This document shows positions 58,149 through 64,000 of a stretch of DNA of 64,000 nucleotides, piece after piece. The stretch is taken from assembly GCA_964590075.1 (NCBI GenBank), contig CAZPXS010000003.1, positions 131,185-195,184 on the forward strand. The letters run 5' to 3'. Made by a program: the position numbers and the translations under genes. The notes beneath the pieces are model-generated. The model did no database searches. It was given only the letters and a program-made list of their open reading frames with translations, and had not been told where the DNA came from. This DNA comes from JAGDVO01 sp964590075 [NCBI: uncultured Aquificales bacterium] (GTDB taxonomy: Bacteria > Thermosulfidibacterota > Thermosulfidibacteria > Thermosulfidibacterales). Within the stretch, counting starts at the first letter, position 1, and each line of letters starts with the position of its first letter.

Positions 58149-59411
58149 ATGGAAGAAATAGCAAGTTATAAAAATGGATCTTTCTACATCGAAGGTGTAG
58201 ATGTAAATGAAGTCGCAGAGAAGATTGGAACACCCTTTTATATATATAGCTTAAAGGCAATAAAGGATGGGGTGAGTTCCTATCTATCGAGTCTCTCAAA
58301 ATACGGGGGAATAGGATGTTACGCTGTCAAGGCCAATAGCAATCTAGCGATAATGAGAGCGATCTTCAGGGAAGGTTTTGGAGCGGATGTGGTAAGTAAA
58401 GGTGAGCTATTTAAAGCTATCAAGGCAGGTGTTGATCCCAAAAGGATAGTTTTTGCAGGTGTTGGAAAAAGGGACGACGAGATAGAATACGCATTGGAAA
58501 AAGGTTTATTAATGTTCAACGTGGAATCGGAGGAAGAATTAATAAATATCAACCGTATAGCGGAAAGGCTTAACAAAAAGGCTCCTATAGCTATAAGGGT
58601 TAACCCTGACGTCGATCCAAAGACTCATCCTTATATAGCAACAGGACTTAAGACTAGCAAATTCGGAGTGGACATAGAGGAAGCCTACGATCTTTACATT
58701 AAAGCCAAGGAACTAAAAAGCATAGACATAGTCGGAGTCCATTTCCATATAGGATCCCAAATCACAATTAAAGAGCCCTTTATAGAAGCATCCTTTAAAG
58801 TTCTGGATCTAGTTAGATCCCTCAGGAAAAAGGGTATAGATATCAAATACTTCGATATGGGCGGTGGTATAGGAATAAGATACAAGGATGAAGATACTAT
58901 AAAGGCGAGCGATATACTCGATGCTATAGGAGAAGAACTTCTAAAGGATTGTCTGATACCCATAATGGAACCTGGAAGATCAGTGGTTGGTAACGCGGGT
59001 TTTCTTGTAACCAAGATTCTTTACGTCAAGAAAAAGAGCAAAAAAACTTTCTATATAGTTGATGCAGCTATGAACGATCTAGCAAGACCAGCTCTCTATA
59101 ACGCCTATCACGAAATAGTACCGGCAAAAGAAGTAAATGAAGAAAGTAAACTAACAGTTGACGTAGTTGGACCGATATGCGAAAGTGGAGATTTTCTAGC
59201 CAAGGATAGAACCATGCCCTACCTAAAGAGCGGAGACCTTATCGTAGTAAAGAGTGCAGGTGCCTATGGTTTTTCAATGAGTTCAAACTATAACATGAGG
59301 CCGAGAGTTGCCGAGATCCTTGTCGATGGTGAAAAGTGGTATGTTATCAGAGAAAGGGAGACCCTTGAAGATCTTACAAGACACGAAAGGATACCCGATT
59401 TTCTCTCCTAA
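58149..59411 (+). CDS. lysA: Diaminopimelate decarboxylase
   Basis: 420 residues. PLP lysine Lys61 in CYAVKANSNLAI, ADVVSKGELFKA, VGVHFHIGSQI, MGGGIGIRY, MEPGRSVVGNAG and CESGDFLAKDR, carrying the catalytic Cys across the dimer. It makes L-lysine from meso-diaminopimelate. GGGAGG precedes ATG. First gene of the lysA-dapF-dapA-dapB series. Confidence 0.97.
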   Translation: MEEIASYKNGSFYIEGVDVNEVAEKIGTPFYIYSLKAIKDGVSSYLSSLSKYGGIGCYAVKANSNLAIMRAIFREGFGADVVSKGELFKAIKAGVDPKRIVFAGVGKRDDEIEYALEKGLLMFNVESEEELININRIAERLNKKAPIAIRVNPDVDPKTHPYIATGLKTSKFGVDIEEAYDLYIKAKELKSIDIVGVHFHIGSQITIKEPFIEASFKVLDLVRSLRKKGIDIKYFDMGGGIGIRYKDEDTIKASDILDAIGEELLKDCLIPIMEPGRSVVGNAGFLVTKILYVKKKSKKTFYIVDAAMNDLARPALYNAYHEIVPAKEVNEESKLTVDVVGPICESGDFLAKDRTMPYLKSGDLIVVKSAGAYGFSMSSNYNMRPRVAEILVDGEKWYVIRERETLEDLTRHERIPDFLS

Positions 59412-59429
59412 CCAAAGGAGGATTAGACC

Positions 59430-60236
59430 ATGATTTTAGAATTCTCAAAATTACAGGGGTCGGGAAACGATTTCATACTCATAGATAACAGAGATGGTAA
59501 AATAGACGTTGAAAGGTTTAGAGAAATAATACCTAAAATCACCCAGAGAGCGGTGTCGATAGGAGCTGATGGTGTAATAATAATAGAAGAATGTGAAGTT
59601 GCGGACTTCAAGTGGAGGTTCTTCAACTCCGATGGCTCTGAAGCTGAGATGTGTGGTAACGGCGGAAGATGTGCAGCAAGATTCGCTTACGAAAAAGGTA
59701 TAGCGCCGGAAAAAATGAAGTTTTTAACACTGGCAGGTATAATAGAAGCTGAGGTAAAGGGTAGGAGAGTGAAAATACAACTAACGGAACCTAAGGACTG
59801 GATCATAAGAGACGAGCTTGAAGACCTAAATTTGGAGTATTCCTTCGTAAATACAGGTGTACCACATGTTGTTATCTTCGTGGAAGAACTGGATAACACC
59901 CCTGTTATAGAGCTTGGTAGGAAGATAAGGTTCCATAAAAAATTCGCACCTAGAGGAAGTAACGTCAACTTTGTCAGAATAATAGATGACACAACCATAG
60001 CGATAAGAACCTATGAAAGGGGCGTTGAGGGAGAAACACTTGCCTGTGGTACAGGTGCTACAGCAAGTGCCCTTATCTCTATAAAAAGGGGACTTGTAAA
60101 GGGAAACACTGTAAGTGTGATAACAAAGAGCGGTGAGATTCTAAAGGTATACTTGGAAGAGGACGGGCGAGTCTTTTTGGAGGGTGAGACTCGCTGGGTA
60201 TATGATGGAATAATGAGGGAAGAAGCTTATATATAA
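59430..60236 (+). CDS. dapF: Diaminopimelate epimerase
   Basis: 268 residues. GSGNDFILIDN, the first catalytic Cys75 in EMCGNGGRCAAR, the second Cys206 in TLACGTGATASA, and APRGSNVNFV identify it. It makes meso-diaminopimelate for lysine and the cell wall. AAAGGAGG precedes ATG. Confidence 0.97.
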   Translation: MILEFSKLQGSGNDFILIDNRDGKIDVERFREIIPKITQRAVSIGADGVIIIEECEVADFKWRFFNSDGSEAEMCGNGGRCAARFAYEKGIAPEKMKFLTLAGIIEAEVKGRRVKIQLTEPKDWIIRDELEDLNLEYSFVNTGVPHVVIFVEELDNTPVIELGRKIRFHKKFAPRGSNVNFVRIIDDTTIAIRTYERGVEGETLACGTGATASALISIKRGLVKGNTVSVITKSGEILKVYLEEDGRVFLEGETRWVYDGIMREEAYI

Positions 60237-60257
60237 AACTAAATATGGAGGAATGTC

Positions 60258-61139
60258 GTGTTTCAAGGGGCTTTTGTTGCAATTGTAACACCATTTAAAA
60301 ATGGCAAGGTAGACGAAGAGAAGTTTAGAGAATTGATCGAGTTTCAGATTGAGAATGGAACCCATGGTATAGTACCGTGTGGAACAACGGGTGAATCTGC
60401 CACCTTAACCTACGATGAACACAAGAGACTCATAAAAATAGCTGTAGAACAGGTCAAAGGAAGAGTTCCGGTTCTTGCAGGTGCTGGCTCAAATAACACA
60501 ATGGAATCATTGGAACTTATCGAATTCGCAAAGTCAGTCGGAGCAGATGGAGCACTCGTAATCACACCATACTACAACAAGCCTACCCAGGAAGGACTCT
60601 ATTTACACTACAAGTACCTTGCGGAAACCACAAAATTCCCAATAGTAATGTATAACGTCCCAGGAAGAACAGGTGTCGATCTTTTACCCGAGACGGTTGA
60701 AAGGTTAAGTAGAATCCCAAATATAGTCGGAATAAAAGAGGCAACAGGTAGCATTCAAAGAACGAGTGAAATACTTGAAAAGGTCAGTAGAGAAGATTTT
60801 ACCGTGCTATCCGGTGAAGACAGCATAGTCTATCCTATGATCTGTGTAGGTGCAAAAGGTGTCATATCGGTAGTATCAAACGTTGCACCGAGGGACATGG
60901 CACTACTTGTAGAAAAGGCTTTAAAGGGTGAATATGAAGAGGCTAAGAAACTCCACTATAAAATCCTTCCGCTCGCCAAGATTCTCTTTATAGAAACAAA
61001 CCCGATACCCGTAAAAACAGCTCTTAGTATGATGGGTATGATAGAAGAGGAACTGAGGCTGCCTCTATGTAGAATGTCCGAGGCGAATAAAGAAAAGTTG
61101 AGGAAGGTCCTTGTGGATTATGGACTTTTAAGGAGTTAG
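60258..61139 (+). CDS. dapA: 4-hydroxy-tetrahydrodipicolinate synthase
   Basis: 293 residues. VPCGTTGESATL, MYNVPGRTGVDL (Tyr132) and the Schiff-base Lys160 in VGIKEATGS are diagnostic. It condenses aspartate semialdehyde with pyruvate. GTG start with GGAGG seven bases upstream; two bases before dapB. Confidence 0.97.
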   Translation: MFQGAFVAIVTPFKNGKVDEEKFRELIEFQIENGTHGIVPCGTTGESATLTYDEHKRLIKIAVEQVKGRVPVLAGAGSNNTMESLELIEFAKSVGADGALVITPYYNKPTQEGLYLHYKYLAETTKFPIVMYNVPGRTGVDLLPETVERLSRIPNIVGIKEATGSIQRTSEILEKVSREDFTVLSGEDSIVYPMICVGAKGVISVVSNVAPRDMALLVEKALKGEYEEAKKLHYKILPLAKILFIETNPIPVKTALSMMGMIEEELRLPLCRMSEANKEKLRKVLVDYGLLRS

Positions 61140-61141
61140 GG

Positions 61142-61936
61142 ATGGTAAGAGTTGGGATCGCTGGCGTATTGGGAAAGATGGGAAGAACCATACTTAACTG
61201 TGCTCTATCAACTGAGGATACTCTGGTAGTTGCCGTTACGGAACATCCCGAAAATCCTAAAGTGGGACACACGTTAAGGGAGATCTTTGGTATCGATAGC
61301 GATGTAAGGATAAACCCTTCCTTTTATGACGGTGAAAAGCCAGATGTTATAATCGATTTCACAACCTGTAAATCAACATTAGAAAACCTAAACTATGCCA
61401 TAAGTACAAAAACACCTATGGTTATAGGTACAACCGGTTTTAACGAAGAAGAGAGAGCTAAAATAGTAGAAGCTTCCAAACAAATTCCTATAGTATTCTC
61501 ACCAAACATGAGCTTAGGGGTAAACCTTTTGTTTAAGCTTGTAGAAATAGTAGCTAAGATACTGGGAGATGATTACGATATAGAGATAGTCGAGATACAC
61601 CATAGATACAAGAAGGACTCACCAAGTGGAACCGCTATAAGATTGGCAGAAATAATAGCCCAGGCCTTAGGTAGAAATCTAAAGGAATGCGTTAGAACTG
61701 GAAGGGAAGGACTGGTGGGAGAGAGAAGTAAAGAGGAGATAGGTGTATTAGCGGTAAGAGCAGGGGATGTTGTTGGTGAACATACGGTTATCTTTGGTGG
61801 ATTGGGTGAAAGGATAGAGTTAACACATAGGGCCCATTCGAGAGAGACATTTGCGAGAGGAGCCATAAGAGCTGCCAAATGGTTGGTTGGTAGAGAACCT
61901 GGATTGTACAGTATGTTTGATGTTTTAGGATTATAA
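61142..61936 (+). CDS. dapB: 4-hydroxy-tetrahydrodipicolinate reductase
   Basis: 264 residues. GIAGVLGKMGRTI (nucleotide binding; the second Gly of the usual GxxGRMG is preceded by Val), IIDFTTC, IGTTGFNEEE, SPNMSLGVNLLF, EIHHRYKKDSPSGTA and GEHTVIFGG are standard. It uses NAD(P)H to form tetrahydrodipicolinate. The intermediate steps to LL-DAP (dapL, or dapD/C/E) are not in this window. Confidence 0.97.
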   Translation: MVRVGIAGVLGKMGRTILNCALSTEDTLVVAVTEHPENPKVGHTLREIFGIDSDVRINPSFYDGEKPDVIIDFTTCKSTLENLNYAISTKTPMVIGTTGFNEEERAKIVEASKQIPIVFSPNMSLGVNLLFKLVEIVAKILGDDYDIEIVEIHHRYKKDSPSGTAIRLAEIIAQALGRNLKECVRTGREGLVGERSKEEIGVLAVRAGDVVGEHTVIFGGLGERIELTHRAHSRETFARGAIRAAKWLVGREPGLYSMFDVLGL

Positions 61937-61961
61937 AATACTTTGGGAGGGAAAGAACAAG

Positions 61962-63293
61962 ATGAAAGTAGAGGTAAGAGAAATCGAACCATTGAAGCTC
62001 GAAGTTTCGGTTGAGATACCTCAAGAAGTTGTAGATTCCACCTTCGACGAAATTTACAAAAAACTACAGAAAGATGCTAGGATTCCGGGTTTTAGACCTG
62101 GAAAGGCTCCTAAAAATATCATAAAGGCAAGGTTTGGCGATTATGCTAAGATTGAAGCTATCGAAACTATATTTAGAGAGAGTTACCCAAAGATTCTCGA
62201 GGAGGTAAAGGCTAAACCTATACGGGAACCCGATATTGATAACCTAGACTTCGACGAAGGGAAACCTTTAAAATTTAAATTACTTATGGAAGTCCACCCG
62301 GATTTTGAGCTAAAGAGCTACGAAAACATAGAGATCGAAGTTAAAAAGTATGTTATTACCGACGAATTTGTAGATGATTACATAGAAAAACTAAGAGAGA
62401 ATTATGCGGAATATAAAGATAAAGATGGAGTGGTAGAGGAAGGAAATCTCATAGTATTCGAATACGAGGCCTTTGAAGGTGAAAATCCTATCCAGGAGAA
62501 GAAGATCGAAGGTGCAACGCATATAGTGGGTAGTTCAAGGAATCTTAAAGACCACCCCAACGCCTTTGTTTTTGAGGCCTTTGATAATGCAGTTTTAGGT
62601 AAAAGGGTAGGGGAAGAATTCTCATTCGAGGTTTCCTATCCCGAGGATTATTACAATAAAAATCTCGCAGGAAAAAAGATAACCTTCAAGGGCAAAATAA
62701 CGGCGGTAAAGGAAAGGATCATTCCCGAACTAAACGAAGAGTTTTTTAAAAAGTTTAACGTAACTAGCCTAGATGCATTAAAAGAAAAGGTAAAGACAGA
62801 ACTAGAGATGGAATATAAAAGAATTGCAAAAAACGAAGCTATGAACATGATAGTTGAAAAACTCTTGGAGATGCATGAATTCCCAGTTCCACCGAGCATG
62901 GTGGAAAACCTTCTAAAAGAGAAGCTTAAAAATTACGAAATGGATCTCAGACTAAGAGGAATAGAACCTAAGGAAGAAGATTTGGAAAAGGTGAAAGAAG
63001 AACTTAAGAAAGAAGCTATAAACGAAATAAAGGCCGAATATATAATAGCGAAAATAGCGGAAAAGGAAGGGATAGAGGTAACAAGAGACGAAATAGAGAA
63101 AAACGTTGAGATAATGGCAAGAAGTGTAAATACCACGGTTGAAAAGATGGCGGAGTTCTTAAGAAATAGTGGAAGGTTAGCCAAGATCGTAGAAAATATA
63201 GGTTTTACAAAAACACTTGAAGTACTCTTAGAAAAGGTTAAAACTAAAGAAGTAGAGGTTGAATTAAAACCTGAAGGGAAGGAAGGGGAGTAA
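61962..63293 (+). CDS. tig: Trigger factor
   Basis: 443 residues. The ribosome-binding signature is GFRPGKAP (43-50). It is followed by a FKBP-type prolyl isomerase domain (about 150-245; [17 protein letters not shown]) and a long helical C-terminal domain that cradles nascent chains. The PPIase region is recognisable but its motif is loose (EYEAF...NPI), so isomerase activity may be weak. tig-clpP-clpX is a widespread order. GGGAGG precedes ATG. Confidence 0.95.
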   Translation: MKVEVREIEPLKLEVSVEIPQEVVDSTFDEIYKKLQKDARIPGFRPGKAPKNIIKARFGDYAKIEAIETIFRESYPKILEEVKAKPIREPDIDNLDFDEGKPLKFKLLMEVHPDFELKSYENIEIEVKKYVITDEFVDDYIEKLRENYAEYKDKDGVVEEGNLIVFEYEAFEGENPIQEKKIEGATHIVGSSRNLKDHPNAFVFEAFDNAVLGKRVGEEFSFEVSYPEDYYNKNLAGKKITFKGKITAVKERIIPELNEEFFKKFNVTSLDALKEKVKTELEMEYKRIAKNEAMNMIVEKLLEMHEFPVPPSMVENLLKEKLKNYEMDLRLRGIEPKEEDLEKVKEELKKEAINEIKAEYIIAKIAEKEGIEVTRDEIEKNVEIMARSVNTTVEKMAEFLRNSGRLAKIVENIGFTKTLEVLLEKVKTKEVEVELKPEGKEGE

Positions 63294-63295
63294 AT

Positions 63296-63916
63296 ATGCC
63301 GCTAGTACCTATAGTTATAGAGCAGACGGAAAGGGGGGAGAGAGCATACGATATATACTCGAGGTTACTTAAGGATAGAATAATCTTCCTTGGTACCGCC
63401 ATTGATGATTATGTGGCAAACCTAGTTGTTGCTCAGCTTCTATTCCTTGAGGCCGAGGATCCGGAAAAAGACATATACCTATACATAAACTCTCCCGGTG
63501 GTTTAGTGACGGCTGGGTTAGCCATATACGACACTATGCAATACATAAAACCCAACGTATGTACCATATGCATAGGTCAGGCGGCAAGTATGGCAGCGGT
63601 TTTACTTGCAGCTGGGACCAAGGGTAAACGCTATGCCTTACCACACTCAAGGATAATGATACATCAACCCATGGGTGGTTTTCAGGGACAGGCGAAGGAA
63701 ATAGAGATACATGCTAAGGAGATATTAAGGCTAAAAGAAGCACTTGAGGAAATCCTATCAAAACATACGGGGCAACCTATAGAGAAGATAAGGCAGGATA
63801 CGGATAGGGATTATTTCATGAGCGCAAAAGAAGCTCTGGAATACGGGATAATAGATGAAATAATCGAGACGAGAGAATCGAAGAATAAAGAAGGGACGAA
63901 AAGGAGGAAAGGTTAA
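63296..63916 (+). CDS. clpP: ATP-dependent Clp protease proteolytic subunit
   Basis: 206 residues. Catalytic Ser98 in [14 protein letters not shown] and His123 in [11 protein letters not shown], with the Asp in [18 protein letters not shown] and LYINSPGG confirm the family. It forms the two-ring peptidase chamber fed by ClpX. Two bases after tig; its stop overlaps the clpX start by one base. Confidence 0.98.
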   Translation: MPLVPIVIEQTERGERAYDIYSRLLKDRIIFLGTAIDDYVANLVVAQLLFLEAEDPEKDIYLYINSPGGLVTAGLAIYDTMQYIKPNVCTICIGQAASMAAVLLAAGTKGKRYALPHSRIMIHQPMGGFQGQAKEIEIHAKEILRLKEALEEILSKHTGQPIEKIRQDTDRDYFMSAKEALEYGIIDEIIETRESKNKEGTKRRKG

Positions 63917-64000
63917 TGCCTATAGATAGAGAAATCATAAGATGCTCCTTCTGCGGCAAAACCCAGAAGGAGGTAAAAAAGATAATAGCAGGACCAGGTG
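63916..64000 (+). CDS. clpX: ATP-dependent Clp protease ATPase subunit ClpX (5' end only)
   Basis: Only the first 28 codons lie in the window. They read as the start of the ClpX zinc-binding domain: [20 protein letters not shown] gives the first CxxC pair. AAGGAGG lies eight bases before ATG. The position after clpP supports the assignment; the rest runs off the window edge. Confidence 0.93.
   Translation, partial: MPIDREIIRCSFCGKTQKEVKKIIAGPG

Overview
The window reads as chromosome of a thermophilic, Gram-negative (diderm) bacterium. It is AT-rich overall, but its three tRNA genes are very GC-rich. Proteins are rich in Ile, Glu, Lys and Arg, with ATA and AGA/AGG as favoured codons. Three Kdo genes (kdsA, kdsB, kpsF/kdsD) imply lipopolysaccharide; murA and mltG imply peptidoglycan; ubiE/menG implies a respiratory quinone. 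The metal-dependent type of KdsA and the oversized ClpB recall deep-branching thermophiles such as Aquificota, but no marker here settles the phylum. Genes are packed tightly: most neighbours overlap or lie within 30 bp, no gene-free stretch exceeds about 200 bp, and only one convincing intrinsic terminator was seen. No insertion sequence, prophage, CRISPR array or origin was found.

Layout. 0-3.1 kb: a crotonase-fold protein lacking both usual catalytic glutamates, ubiE/menG (apparently with a CTG start), a secreted unknown, an UPF0173 metallohydrolase and a HIT protein. 3.1-6.7 kb (-): rhomboid protease and a long ClpB. 6.9-9.9 kb (+): ABC importer of the nitrate/sulfonate type. 9.9-14.7 kb (-): prmC-murA-hisG-kinase-HAD phosphatase-queD. 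14.8-17.3 kb (+): AlaC-like aminotransferase and homoserine dehydrogenase. 17.3-21.8 kb (-): complete branched-chain amino-acid-type ABC importer. 21.9-22.8 kb: mgtC and a small CxxC protein, divergent. 22.9-25.4 kb (+): an operon of a CbiH/CbiC-like fusion, an 8-oxoguanine glycosylase and a PerR-type regulator, behind a promoter with a perfect 9-2-9 palindrome. 25.4-32.7 kb (-): histidine kinase, response regulator and alpha-glucan/sugar-nucleotide enzymes. 32.7-34.5 kb: tRNA-Val, tRNA-Asp, tlyA and a KamA-like radical SAM enzyme. 34.6-40.4 kb (+): pepQ-like, htpX, degenerate GGDEF protein, ubiD, eno. 40.4-47.9 kb (-): diguanylate cyclase, ribBA, ribH, nusB, der, mltG, a lysine-less HisC-like protein, metF. 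48.0-52.8 kb (+): two small unknowns, then kdsB-pyrG-kdsA-kpsF. 52.9-64 kb (+): tRNA-Met, pilB, pilT, argH, an LptM-like lipoprotein with an FN3 domain, lysA-dapF-dapA-dapB, tig, clpP and the first codons of clpX.

Most of this is core metabolism: a near-contiguous lysine/diaminopimelate set, CTP plus Kdo supply for LPS, riboflavin synthesis and proteostasis. The most unusual part is 22.87-25.35 kb. There a PerR-like peroxide sensor, keeping all five regulatory metal ligands, is co-transcribed with an oxidised-guanine repair enzyme and a corrin-biosynthesis fusion whose isomerase half has lost its catalytic histidine. Other repurposed-looking proteins are a GGDEF protein that keeps the I-site but not the active site, a HisC/CobD-fold protein without the PLP lysine, and a nucleotidyltransferase with a dead phosphomannomutase domain.
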